Source: an uncultured Pseudanabaenaceae cyanobacterium
Lineage (GTDB): Bacteria; Cyanobacteriota; Cyanobacteriia; PCC-9006; JAAUQQ01
Assembly (NCBI GenBank): GCA_937949725.1
Contig: CALECT010000152.1
Location: forward strand, 1-46,380
Direction: 5' to 3'
Length of the DNA stretch: 46,380 nt
Shown here: piece by piece, positions 34,687-43,525 of the stretch
Layout: each line of letters opens with the position of its first letter
Numbering within the stretch: position 1 is the first letter of the stretch
Program-made: the position numbers and the translations under genes
The notes under the pieces: generated by a model
Seen by the model: only the letters and a program-made list of their open reading frames with translations
The model's database searches: none
What the model was told of the DNA's origin: nothing

Positions 34687-35580
34687 TTGTCTACCTCCAG
34701 CCCCCAGCCCGACCCTGCATCTACCGAGCAAGCGCCTGCTCCCAAGGCCCCTGCCAAAAAGGCAAAATCGAAGCAACGCATCGACAAGCTACTCGTCGAG
34801 CTAGGCCACTGCGAATCCCGTGCCATGGCCCAAAAGCTAATCCGGGCTGGAGAAGTGCAGGTAGACCACGCCGTCATCGACAAACCAGGGACTGAGGTCA
34901 GGATCTCTGCCGAGATTCTAGTCAAGAAGCGTCCACCCTATGTCTCTCGTGGTGGCGAAAAGCTGGCCAAAGCTTTGGCAGAATTTGGCGTGGCGGTAGA
35001 AGGGCGCATTTGCCTAGACGGTGGCATTTCCACCGGGGGCTTCACCGATTGCCTACTCAAACATGGCGCCAAGCAGGTCTATGGCGTGGATGTGGGCTAT
35101 GGCCAAGTGGCTTGGCAGTTACAAACCGACGATCGCGTCACGATTAAAGAGCGAACCAATCTGCGTCACCTACGGCCGGAGGAGTTATACGAGCCAGGCG
35201 CAGTGCTACCGGACTTAGCGGTGGTAGATGTCTCGTTTATCTCCGTCATCAAAGTGTTGGACGCCCTCTGGCGACTAACGTCGGAGCCCAGGGAAATGGT
35301 ACTGCTCGTGAAGCCCCAGTTTGAAGTGGGCAAGGAGAAGATTGGAAGGAAAGGCGTGGTGAGGGATGGCCAAGCTCAAGCAGGGGCCATTTGGCAGGTA
35401 ATCGTCGCCGCACAGGAGAAAGGCTGGGGCATTCGCGGGCTAACGTTTTCGCCTATTACAGGTCCAGCCGGAAATATTGAGTTTTTGTTGTGGCTAGGCC
35501 AAACCGGCGAGTTTTTGGAGATTGATGAGGATAGGGTTGGCTGGCTGGCCAAACAGGCTCGGGCATCATTGTCTAAATGA
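34687..35580 (+). CDS. tlyA: TlyA-family 2'-O-methyltransferase (hemolysin A type)
   Basis: This 297-residue protein has an N-terminal S4 RNA-binding domain (about residues 29-90: QRIDKLLVELGHCESRAMAQ). It is followed by an FtsJ-like Rossmann methyltransferase with LDGGISTGGFTDCLLKHGA (SAM site), VYGVDVGYGQ, VVDVSFISV and LVKPQFEVG. TlyA proteins methylate 2'-O of cytidines in ribosomal RNA. The start is TTG at 34687: a TAA in the same frame at 34681 blocks anything upstream, and the next in-frame ATG lies inside the S4 domain. An Ala/Pro/Lys-rich leader (about 28 residues) precedes the S4 domain. Confidence 0.93.
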   Translation: MSTSSPQPDPASTEQAPAPKAPAKKAKSKQRIDKLLVELGHCESRAMAQKLIRAGEVQVDHAVIDKPGTEVRISAEILVKKRPPYVSRGGEKLAKALAEFGVAVEGRICLDGGISTGGFTDCLLKHGAKQVYGVDVGYGQVAWQLQTDDRVTIKERTNLRHLRPEELYEPGAVLPDLAVVDVSFISVIKVLDALWRLTSEPREMVLLVKPQFEVGKEKIGRKGVVRDGQAQAGAIWQVIVAAQEKGWGIRGLTFSPITGPAGNIEFLLWLGQTGEFLEIDEDRVGWLAKQARASLSK

Positions 35581-35659
35581 TGCGTGAATAAGCGATTGGG
35601 CAAGCTAAATCTGTTCTGCCCAAATACACAAAACTGATGACTGTAGCTTCAATATTGCA

Positions 35660-35848
35660 CTAACAACTAACGACATACCGCCATCCATATAGCATCGCTG
35701 CACCAGCAACATCCCCCGTCTTCCCTGACGATGACCCATTGAGCCATGCGAAAGCTGCGACCGTGGGAAAATCTTTAAGATGGAGCAGCGAGCCTCGTAT
35801 CGTTTGCGCGGCACATTCTGCTGAATCAGGCTCGAAATGCCGGATCAT
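35660..35848 (-). CDS. Doubtful 62-codon ORF overlapping the phosphatase stop
   Basis: Its ATG (35846-35848) overlaps the TGA of the phosphatase gene as ATGA, the layout of a translationally coupled downstream gene. The product (MIRHFEPDSAECAAQTIRGS ...) has no motif I recognise. It overlaps another open frame of similar quality, so chance is a serious alternative. Confidence 0.25.
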   Translation of the reverse strand: MIRHFEPDSAECAAQTIRGSLLHLKDFPTVAAFAWLNGSSSGKTGDVAGAAMLYGWRYVVSC

Positions 35849-37275
35849 CCATCAAAGTGATACCGCACCTTGTCATAGATCAGCTTTCCCTTACGTTCAT
35901 AGACCGACACCTCCAGCCCCGAGGGAGTAACCCGCACCCGCGAAAAATTATCTCCTGAGTAGACCTTGCTAACCTGGCCCAAGCGATAGGTATTCGGATT
36001 GGACAATGATTTCAAAGATCCAGTTAATTGAAACGTCCTGCCCTGAGTGTGTGGGTAGGGCCAATAAAATGCCGATGAAATCACAGAATAGATTTTCTGT
36101 GTTGGCTCCTCCCCCTCACTGATGTCGAGCTCCGCCGACATTGAGCAATGCACGTCACCAGAGAGAAAGACGACCTTCTTTAGACGATGGTGCCGGATCT
36201 GGGCAATGATTTGATCACGCTGCCGTTGAAAGCCACTCCAGCGATCGCCACCTTTCTTTTTCGTATCGGGGAAAAAAGGCACTGTTGTAACAACAAGTTT
36301 TACCCGATCAGAACCATCGGCTAACCAAGCTAATAGTTCTGTCATTTGGGGGTCACTAATGATCTCCCGTTCCTCCGGGTCATCGTCAAGCAATCGCTCG
36401 GTACGCGTATCGGTCACAAAGAACTCACAACAACCGTCATTGAAGCGATAGTAATGCCGATCAATCGTGCCGCTCAGACGTCCGGTATCAGGGTCGATTG
36501 GCAAAATCGAGCTATGACTTGCCTGGTAGACATGGTAGGCATGGAGCGCGCTCGGATATTTCCTCACAAGATCACAGTCACTGGCATTGCTGGGCCAGTT
36601 ATCTTCTATTTCATGATCGTCGAGGGTCATGTAGGTCGAAACCTGACTCATTAACTGTTTGATATAAGGCTGGGAAAAGGCATCACGATAGCGAGAAAAG
36701 AACTGATCAATTCGATTATCTGCCCCCAGGACATTGAGATCATCGGCATAGATTTGATCGCCCAGCATCAGAAATTTATGGATTGGCCGATGGCGTTTTT
36801 GCTCAAGAATTGAACGGAATGTCTTATCCCCACGACTCTCAAACCAACTGTTATTAAACAAACGCAACAAATAGCGGCAGGAGCCAAAGATAAACTCGCG
36901 CTCAGCTTCGTGATCGTTACTGGCAGTTGCAAATTCCCCTTGGTCCGCATCATGCCAGTCCCACTGGTCATCTGGCTTAATATCTTCTAGCTCGCGATCA
37001 GAGAAAAACCAGCCGATTTGATAAACATACTGGGTATCCGGCTTCAGTTTATGAAAGATGACAACCCCACTCATATCAAAGTTAGGATTCATCTTTAGTA
37101 GATGCGGCGAGTCATAGCGATCGCTACTTTTCGAGCGTAGACGCGCAATCCCAAAGGCACGACGGGGTTCTCCAGAAGCCAATGGCTGGTAGTCAGCGCG
37201 GCCCCAGATTCGCACATGATGATCATCTGCATGTCCAACGATGGGACCAACGGTCAACTTTTTAATTGCATACAT
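35845..37275 (-). CDS. PhoD-like metallophosphatase (alkaline phosphatase D family)
   Basis: This is a 476-residue protein. A fibronectin-like N-terminal domain (about 1-125; VIFHKLKPDTQYVYQIGW) is followed by the metallophosphatase core: FGSCRYL, LMLGDQIYADD (metal site), TLDDHEIEDNW (the His/Asp pair and Asn) and VVFLSGDVHCSMSAE. These are the PhoD family's Ca/Fe-type phosphodiesterase/phosphatase motifs. No Tat or Sec signal is visible at the start (MYAIKKLTVGPIVG), so it may be cytosolic, unlike classical secreted PhoD. I looked for tandem PHO-box repeats upstream and found none. Confidence 0.9.
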   Translation of the reverse strand: MYAIKKLTVGPIVGHADDHHVRIWGRADYQPLASGEPRRAFGIARLRSKSSDRYDSPHLLKMNPNFDMSGVVIFHKLKPDTQYVYQIGWFFSDRELEDIKPDDQWDWHDADQGEFATASNDHEAEREFIFGSCRYLLRLFNNSWFESRGDKTFRSILEQKRHRPIHKFLMLGDQIYADDLNVLGADNRIDQFFSRYRDAFSQPYIKQLMSQVSTYMTLDDHEIEDNWPSNASDCDLVRKYPSALHAYHVYQASHSSILPIDPDTGRLSGTIDRHYYRFNDGCCEFFVTDTRTERLLDDDPEEREIISDPQMTELLAWLADGSDRVKLVVTTVPFFPDTKKKGGDRWSGFQRQRDQIIAQIRHHRLKKVVFLSGDVHCSMSAELDISEGEEPTQKIYSVISSAFYWPYPHTQGRTFQLTGSLKSLSNPNTYRLGQVSKVYSGDNFSRVRVTPSGLEVSVYERKGKLIYDKVRYHFDG

Positions 37276-37510
37276 TGGAGTAAGGCAAATTGCATTATGA
37301 AGAGCAGTGGATTCAACAATGACGCGGCCAACAATGACTGAAGGGGGACAACAACTGATAACAGCATCTACGAATTACATTGCAAGGCTACTCGAAGAGT
37401 CATAAATCTTAAGTAAGGAAGCTCTGCCCAAAATGAGTCAACAAACTTACGCGGGTGAATGAGTATTACTTTTTACGGGGCAATTCAGTAGGGTTGAAAA
37501 TCATGCCCGG
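37276..37510. other. Intergenic region upstream of the phosphatase gene
   Basis: In this stretch I see no gene, RNA or clear promoter. The region to its right holds a possible Uma2 remnant. Confidence 0.35.
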
Positions 37511-37670
37511 ATGCGAGACAAACGATGGATTGATTTGACGGTAGACCTGCTACCTGACTGAGCCATTGAGATTGATCTTGCCAGAGATGAAATCCTGGGT
37601 GGCGATCGCCTAAGCCAATCCCTTAAGCTAAAGCTATTTCCAATTCCCAGCGCTGAGCTGCTCAACCCCA
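37511..37670 (+). pseudogene. Possible Uma2-family gene remnant
   Basis: From ATG 37511 the frame reads MRDKRWIDLTVDLLPD, stop, then continues in the same frame AIEIDLARDEILGGDRLSQS, then LKLKLFPIPSAELL. The joined text LLPD[stop]AIEIDL resembles the PDLAIEID block of Uma2/DUF820 proteins, and a polar C-terminus like theirs follows. The rest of the gene is absent, and the frame runs into the methyltransferase start. The match is short, so this is a suggestion only. Confidence 0.3.
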
Positions 37671-37673
37671 TTG

Positions 37674-38444
37674 ATGGCTCTCTACGATCGCATTGGCAAA
37701 ACCTACCGCAGCACTCGCATTCCAGACCTGCGCATTGCTCAGGCTCTGCTGGATGGGCTGGGTCTTGAGCCAGGCAGCGCCATTGCAGATATTGGTGCAG
37801 GCACGGGCGGTTACAGCAATTTTTTGGCGGACCAGGGCTATGACGTAGTTTGTGTTGAACCTTCGGCCACGATGCGGGAGCAGGCTGAGGCGCATCCGCG
37901 AGTGACCTGGCAAGCGGGCTGTGCGGAGCAGATACCGTTGGCAGATGGGTCTGCGGATGGCGCGATTAGTCAGTTGTCGCTGCATCATTTTCAAGATCGG
38001 GACCGAGCGTTCCAGGAGATGGATCGGGTGGTGGGAGATGGACTGCTGGTGTTTTTCACGTTTGATGTGAGGCACTGTGAGCTGTTTTGGCTATTTGACT
38101 ATTTCCCGGTGCTGAAGGCCGATGCGTTGCTGTTGCCACCGTTGGAGGAGGTTTGCGATCGCCTGCAAGCCACGACGGGGCGCACGGCTAAGATTCGCCC
38201 TTTCCCCTTACCGCCAGACTTAACGGATTGTTTTGCAGCGGCTTGCTGGCAGCGGCCAGAGCGGTATTTGGAGCCGGAGATTCAAGCGGGCATTTCGTCT
38301 TTCGCGAAGCAGGGGGCTGGGTCTATTGCTTCAGGTCTACAGGCTTTGGCGAAGGATTTGGAGACTGGGCTGTGGGAGAAGCGTTGGGGGGAGGTTCGCG
38401 ATCGTTCAGAATTCGACGGCGGCTATCGCATCATTTGTGCTTGA
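37674..38444 (+). CDS. Class I SAM-dependent methyltransferase
   Basis: This 256-residue protein has the Methyltransf_11-type core: IADIGAGTGGYSNFLADQGY (motif I, SAM binding, about 36-55), VVCVEPSATM (motif II acidic residue region), AEQIPLADGSADGAISQLSLHHF (motif III/IV) and the usual strand order. No substrate can be read. The ATG at 37674 (MALYDRIGKTYRSTRIPD) is chosen over a TTG one codon earlier. It is convergent with the GIY-YIG gene with only 14 nt between stops, and marks the boundary where the A+T-rich patch begins. Confidence 0.9.
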   Translation: MALYDRIGKTYRSTRIPDLRIAQALLDGLGLEPGSAIADIGAGTGGYSNFLADQGYDVVCVEPSATMREQAEAHPRVTWQAGCAEQIPLADGSADGAISQLSLHHFQDRDRAFQEMDRVVGDGLLVFFTFDVRHCELFWLFDYFPVLKADALLLPPLEEVCDRLQATTGRTAKIRPFPLPPDLTDCFAAACWQRPERYLEPEIQAGISSFAKQGAGSIASGLQALAKDLETGLWEKRWGEVRDRSEFDGGYRIICA

Positions 38445-38458
38445 GTATTGAAGCAGAT

Positions 38459-39766
38459 TCAAGGCTGACTGCCACGGTTGAGTCTCTCTTGAGCCAAGCT
38501 TTTACGGTATTCAGCAGCTTCAGCAACCTTGGTGAACTTCACCTCTGAATCACATAACCTTAGTTCTTGATCTATAGCTCTTACTGCTTGCTCTATCTCC
38601 ATAAGTGAGACTCGAAAAAACTCCTTTCGACTGTTAACTCGGTTTAGCCTTCTGGTCTCAAAATGCCTATGCAAATGTGATTCCATCTCTGGAGCATTCC
38701 GGCAAGACACCATTGCATGAATGTCAAAGGTGAAAGGCACAGAGGCATCTCCTAGTTCTTTGACTCTCTCTTCTGGCCTTTCACGCCGAGTCATACCAAT
38801 TTTATAGACATCTTCTCCAAAGGATCCAACATTAGAAATAATGTACACATGCCCAGCTTTTGTGATTTGAGATCGAGAAATTGCTCTTTCTCTTTTTTCG
38901 GTTGCGTTAGAAAGCTGATATTGCAATTTTTCAATTTCTTCGCGGAGTCTCCCTTCACTTAGAGCTTCTCTAGACCTCTGCTCTTCTTGTTCTGCCTCTC
39001 TAGCTACTTTTTTGGCTTCCTTCCTTTCCCGCTCTTCTTCTCGACGCTGCTCGCGGAGCTCTCGCTGTTCATCAGCCTCGCACTTTTTCTGCTCCTGGTA
39101 TTCATAGGTTAGGTAAAGTTCCTGAAGTTTTAACTCCAAATACTTTGGAGTGATTTCGCAACGTGTTGTTTCAGACAACTTATTCAGCGACTTATAAGCC
39201 TTGTTGACTCGGTTTTTCATGGTCTTTACATTGCTGTATTTGACTTTGGCAACAGCAGTGTCACATTCTCCATTAAATGCACGAAGGACCAGCTTTAGAA
39301 AACCATCAGTCATCTTTTGGCCTTTTTTTACGTCCCCATCTACAGTCCACTCTCTGTTACAAATAGCAGCTTCTCCTGCCTTAATCATGTGTTTCTGCTG
39401 AGATCGGATGTCATCTAAATGCTGCTTGTATTCCTGAGCCTGTTGAAAGTCATATTTTGACTCGTAAAAACTGAAATCAGCTAAAAAATCTTGCTCTTCT
39501 AGATCTTTCAGCCTTAGCTCAAGTTCTGATATCCGCTGCTTTCGAATATCGACATCTAGATCGAGCTGGCTTAAGTCTTCAGTTAAGACTTCAATCTTAG
39601 AATCTAGTTCTCTCGTTGCATCCTCTTTTGAGAGCAGGCCTCCATATTTTAAATCTGCTTCTTTGAGTCGCTGTTGTGCTATTAAACTCTCTCGTTTACT
39701 TTCCTGAAGAGAACGGTAAATGAAAAACAGTGCCGTACCTAAACACAAGGATAAAAGGAAAAACAT
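38459..39766 (-). CDS. Membrane-anchored coiled-coil protein with DUF4041-like region and C-terminal GIY-YIG/T5orf172 domain
   Basis: This is a 435-residue protein. A TM lies at the very N-terminus (FFLLSLCLGTALFFIYRSL, about 2-20). A coiled coil follows (about 22-110), then a DUF4041-like block (about 105-230; ICNREWTVDGDVKKGQKMTD, VLRAFNGECDTAVAKVKYSN), and a second Arg/Glu-rich coiled coil (about 230-300). The last domain (about 305-400) has the T5orf172 form of GIY-YIG: H306-VYII, Y321-KIG, R334 in ERVKEL, and E362 in EMESHLH as the likely catalytic Glu. Related proteins are common in phages and genomic islands; their function is unknown. It is the last gene of a leftward accessory set whose two upstream genes are damaged. 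Composition is more A+T-rich than the flanks. Confidence 0.82.
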   Translation of the reverse strand: MFFLLSLCLGTALFFIYRSLQESKRESLIAQQRLKEADLKYGGLLSKEDATRELDSKIEVLTEDLSQLDLDVDIRKQRISELELRLKDLEEQDFLADFSFYESKYDFQQAQEYKQHLDDIRSQQKHMIKAGEAAICNREWTVDGDVKKGQKMTDGFLKLVLRAFNGECDTAVAKVKYSNVKTMKNRVNKAYKSLNKLSETTRCEITPKYLELKLQELYLTYEYQEQKKCEADEQRELREQRREEERERKEAKKVAREAEQEEQRSREALSEGRLREEIEKLQYQLSNATEKRERAISRSQITKAGHVYIISNVGSFGEDVYKIGMTRRERPEERVKELGDASVPFTFDIHAMVSCRNAPEMESHLHRHFETRRLNRVNSRKEFFRVSLMEIEQAVRAIDQELRLCDSEVKFTKVAEAAEYRKSLAQERLNRGSQP

Positions 39767-39817
39767 AAAGGCGATTTCCTGACAGTCATCAATTAAGTCG
39801 TAATATCCAGTTAGGAG

Positions 39818-41575
39818 TTAGTCATCCAGAGCATAAGGCTCTCCCACTTCACCTCCAACAAGGTTTGCGAGGTCCCTCGCCCTCTGACTATCAGTAAAGC
39901 TAGCAAGCTGCACTGTGGGTGCGCCTGTGTCTTGCCGTGTCTTGGCGATCGCGTCACTGCACCATTCAGCTCTAATACTTTCTAAATCACCGTTATCAAC
40001 GAATACAGGGAACCATTGAGCATCAGGGAATGCAGAGTCTCCACAAGTCTCTTTGGGGAACTCTTTACCTAATTCCCCTAAGCTAGATTCAGTGCCTGGT
40101 AAGACACTACTAGGTTCTTCAGAGGATGTCGTTCGACTGAGCTTCTGCTCTTCAACAGTAGCTATTGAAGCTGTTGAGCCTTGAATATAAATCTCAAATG
40201 TATTTGTCTTGACAACACTTCCGTCAGTATCCAAAGCATCCAGCTCTAGATGATCAGATTTAGGGCTACGAAAGGAGCCTTCGCCCCAATCAGTGTCTCG
40301 TAACTCGTTGCCAAAACAATCTACATGCCAAATGATTGTTTCATTCCAACTTCTTGTTTCCCAGTCAAGAGCCAAATGATTTACAGTTTTCCAAATTCTT
40401 CCATTTCCACAAACAAAATTCCGCTTGTACTCAATGAGCATTTGCGAATTCGTATCTTCTAAAACTCCTCCTTCTAGCTCTTTATAGGAAGCATCTAAAA
40501 GATTGAGGTTAAGAGTAGCCTCCTTCAAATAATTACTAGAAGCTTCTGCCACCTCTCTAGGTTCGTGCAGCTCTTCGGTATCCAGAGTTCCACAAAAATG
40601 AGATGCAGCTCTCAAGAACCAGCTAGGATACTCACTGAAGTAAAAGTCGCGCGTAGATGAAGGATTTCCAACTCTTAAATCTGCTTGCTCCCCTTTCATG
40701 TTTATGTCAGTGCAATTAGAAACAACAGAAGTCTTTCCCTTGGAGCCTAGATCAACCTTCACCATGTAAAGCTGCCCCATAGAACCAACCTCTTTTGCCA
40801 GAGCCATATAACTCTGATTGCGATTCTCAAAAAAGACAGGAAGTGCAGAGTGCTCTGGCAAAAGAGCACCAGACGGAATATCCCCATCCTCAACGTATAT
40901 ATCCCCAGTTGAAGCAATGGGAAGCTCCATCAGCTCCCCGTTACTCCCTACCTTGTAGAAGTCGGTCGCGATGGTGTCTCCAACGAACTCACAACCATTC
41001 CCGCCCTTATAAGTGCGCTTTAATTGCCAGTTGTACTGCTTGAGTTCTCGGATTTCAAAAGACCCAGAACAAGTCCCTGCTTGATCACGCTCTTGAAACT
41101 CGCCAGTATAGGAAACGCTATCTCCCTCTATGCGCTCGTAAGCTGTTAATACACCATCCACATTCCCCTCGTCCAAGGCTTGGGTGATCCTCAGTTTTCC
41201 TTGCTCATCAGCCTAAGTCAGGCGACTGGTACCTGACTCAGACTTCATCTCCTCTGGAAACAGCATTCCAAAACTGATAGCCTCTCGTGGTGTTGCACTT
41301 CGAGAAGAGACTTGTTGCTCTGGCGCTGACTTTTCCTTATTTGCCGTTATTTCTGCCTCTTGCCCTCCAGAAGCAAGCATTAATGCAAACCATGCAACTC
41401 CGGCACCAGATGTGATCTTCTTACGCTTAGGAGACCAGTCCGTAAACCATGTCAGCCCAATTCCGAGGGGAGGGAAGATCACCATAGAGAACCACAGTAG
41501 CCACTGCTGTTTGTACCAGGGGGGCACAACCTTCGCTGCTGACAAATCGAGAGGCTTTTCAGGGGCCATACTCAA
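39818..41575 (-). pseudogene. Membrane protein gene split by one in-frame TAG
   Basis: From ATG 41575, 120 codons run to TAG (41213-41215). The same frame then continues for 12 codons (ADEQGKLRITQA) and on for another 452 codons to 39818. Without the TAG this is one protein of about 585 residues. The N-terminal part has a WYKQQWLLWFSMVIFPPLGI membrane segment and a second short hydrophobic stretch. The middle is beta-rich with Trp and Cys. The end block WFPVFVDNGDLESIRAEWC ... GAPTVQLASFTDSQRARDLA resembles a domain I know as a C-terminal module in other cyanobacterial proteins. The distal part could start only at a weak TTG (41176), so I read this as a nonsense mutation. Readthrough or a sequencing error are alternatives. 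Confidence 0.72.
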
Positions 41576-41645
41576 ATGCTTCCAGAACTAGTGATTAACG
41601 CCAAAAGCTGATGAGCAATCACCAGCCTTTCCCTCATGAACTTAG

Positions 41646-42302
41646 CTATTTCTGATCTGCACCTGAGTCTTCAGCAATCACCTCAGTTGTTACAGGTTGA
41701 GCATCCTGATAAACCGTCTTCCAAGAGGAAACCGTGTACTTTCCAATAGCGTTCTTAGCAGCATTCCCTTGACCTTCGAAACTGATTTTGATTTTTGCTT
41801 CACCAGGCGGCGCAGTCTTGAGAGCGTAGGCTAGTTCCTCACTGATGGGGTAGTTGCCATCCTCTCCCTCCATGCGAAAGACTTCTTTGCCAATTTTGAT
41901 GGCAACTTTATCTGTCTCGCGAATCTCATAACGACGGCCACACCAGAATTGAGGGCAGGTTTTTACACTGTCGTATGCGTAAATCCGCAGGTTATTGCGC
42001 GACCAGTTGCTGACAACACCTATCTCAGAGTTGTCCCAGATATTTCGTTGATAGTTTTTGTCAAAGACAGCCAGATAATCACCGTCAAAGTCATCACGAA
42101 CAATCACAGGGATAGACCACTCGATATCTGCCTGCGGAGTACGCCAATCTCCAACGTCGACAACAGGATACTCGGAGTAATCAAATACGACCTTGCCTTG
42201 AATCGGATCGCCAAATTCGTCCACCTGCTGAGATAAGGCAGGAGTAGCAGCAAAGGCAATAGCCAATAGGGCACCTCGAAAAATAGGCGATGATGATCTC
42301 AT
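41646..42302 (-). pseudogene. Secreted protein gene interrupted in its signal peptide by an IS5-family element; IS supplies a new start
   Basis: The present frame from ATG 42302 gives 218 residues. The first 11 codons (MRSSSPIFRGA) are encoded by the IS end, and native sequence begins LLAIAFAATPALSQQVDEFG. The original first codons lie beyond the IS at 43526-43560. Joining them across one AATA copy gives MTIKNYIALALLAIAFAATP in frame, a normal signal peptide. The substitute N-terminus has Arg2, Arg9 and a hydrophobic core, so it may still be exported, but the native promoter is 1.26 kb away. The mature domain has Trp and paired Cys (TCPQFWCGRRYEIRE) and no family I recognise. It is the first of three leftward genes. 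Confidence 0.85.
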
Positions 42303-42338
42303 TGTGAGATCATAGAGATAGATTTTGGTGCAACCCCA

Positions 42339-43370
42339 ATGGGCCAACGTGGATTCTGGGACGAAGAGGCACGTCAGGAGAAACTGGCGACCAAGAAAAC
42401 GTTGCTGCCCCGCTTGGCCGAGATGGTGCCCTGGGAAAATTTTCGAGAGACATTAGAGAAAGTCCACCTCAAAGAGCGAAAGAGTAACGCAGGTCGAAAG
42501 CCCATCGATGCGGTGTTGATGTTTAAGTTGTTGGTCTTGCAACGGCTCTACAACATTAGCGACGAGGAATTGGAATACCAAGTCAATGACCGGTTGTCTT
42601 TTATGCGCTTCCTGGGATTAGGGATTGAAGAGGTGGTGCCCGATGGAACGACGGTGTGGCTATTCCGAGAAAGCTTGACCCAGCAAGGATTAGTGGAAGA
42701 CCTGTTCGAGCGTCTAGAGGCTTATCTCCAACAGCAAGGCTATCGAGCCAGAGGTGGGCAAATCGTTGATGCGACGTTGATTCCGGTGCCGACACAGCGC
42801 AACAGCCGTGAAGAGAATCGGCAAATCAAACAAGGGAAGTCTCCGAAAGAATGGGACGGACATTCGCACAAGCAATGCCAGAAGGATGTTGATGCCCGCT
42901 GGACGAAGAAAAATGGCCGCTCTCACTATGGCTACAAGAATCACATCAGCATTGATGCTCGCTATGGTTTGATTCGCCGCTATGAAGTAACGGATGCTTC
43001 AGTTCATGATTCCCAGGTCTTGGGAGCCGTCTTGGATGGGTCCAATTCAAGTGCCAAACTCTGGGCGGATAGTGCTTATCGCTCTGAGTTAATTGAATGG
43101 GTCTTAACCTCGATGGGCTTTTTGAGTCAAGTTCATGAGCGAGGCCATCGTAATCGTCCACTGACTGGGCGGCAAAAGCAGAAGAACCGAACTCGCTCTC
43201 GAACGCGAGCCACAGTGGAACATGTCTTTGGCAGCCTGGTCAACGAAATGGGAGGGAAGCTCTTGCGGTCGATTGGACTCAAACGGGCCAAAGCCAACCT
43301 AGGATTGACCAATCTGACCTACAACCTCAAGCGTTTCGTGATGTGGGAGGAACAGAAGCAGTCTGCCTAA
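42339..43370 (+). CDS. IS5-family transposase
   Basis: This 343-residue DDE transposase has the N-terminal IS5-type domain (NAGRKPIDAVLMFKLLVLQR, ISDEELEYQVNDRLSFMRFL). The first catalytic Asp is in IVDATLIPVPTQRN. The RSHYGYKNHISIDARYGLIR block and WADSAYRS carry the second Asp, and ATVEHVFGSL has the final Glu. The frame is complete with no stop or frameshift, so the element may still be active. It lies wholly inside the inverted repeats and is oriented opposite to the gene it interrupts. There is no clear ribosome-binding site before the ATG. Confidence 0.95.
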   Translation: MGQRGFWDEEARQEKLATKKTLLPRLAEMVPWENFRETLEKVHLKERKSNAGRKPIDAVLMFKLLVLQRLYNISDEELEYQVNDRLSFMRFLGLGIEEVVPDGTTVWLFRESLTQQGLVEDLFERLEAYLQQQGYRARGGQIVDATLIPVPTQRNSREENRQIKQGKSPKEWDGHSHKQCQKDVDARWTKKNGRSHYGYKNHISIDARYGLIRRYEVTDASVHDSQVLGAVLDGSNSSAKLWADSAYRSELIEWVLTSMGFLSQVHERGHRNRPLTGRQKQKNRTRSRTRATVEHVFGSLVNEMGGKLLRSIGLKRAKANLGLTNLTYNLKRFVMWEEQKQSA

Positions 43371-43467
43371 GCTTTGGTGACCTCAATATGGAGGCTGTCA
43401 CCGGATAGACCGGAGAAAAATCACCTCTTGTTGATGAGGCAACTCTGACGCATCTGCAATTCAACAC

Positions 43468-43499
43468 CGTCATCATGTCTCACGTGAGACATGATGACG
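43468..43499. repeat. Perfect 32-bp palindrome near the right IS end
   Basis: CGTCATCATGTCTCAC is followed directly by its exact reverse complement. It lies 98 nt after the transposase stop, inside the IS. It may terminate transcription into or out of the element, or be a transposase-binding site. Confidence 0.85.
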
Positions 43500-43525
43500 A
43501 TATTTCTCTATTTTTCGAGGTGCCC

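Larger units (their letters stand above)
42269..43525 (+). mobile_element. IS5-family insertion sequence, complete (1257 bp)
   Basis: Ends are GGGCACCTCGAAAAATAG (42269-42286) and its exact reverse complement (43508-43525). A 4-bp AATA duplication flanks them (42265-42268 and 43526-43529). One transposase gene fills the interior. Each end has a subterminal palindrome: ATGATCTCA-TTG-TGAGATCAT (42293-42313) and a perfect 32-bp palindrome (43468-43499). With exact repeats, an intact transposase and a clean duplication the insertion looks recent. It disrupts the signal peptide of the leftward gene. Confidence 0.95.

Noticed and set aside
35605..35814. 69-codon minus-strand ORF downstream of the phosphatase
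   Set aside because: It overlaps another ORF in a different frame, has no motif and no ribosome-binding site that stands out.
37276..37470. PHO-box search upstream of the PhoD-like gene
   Set aside because: No tandem 8-bp repeats with 3-nt spacers matching the cyanobacterial Pho consensus were found.
42303..42347. Start at 42347 for the IS-interrupted secreted protein
   Set aside because: It would add 15 residues encoded wholly inside the IS before the signal-like segment. The ATG at 42302 gives a better signal peptide.
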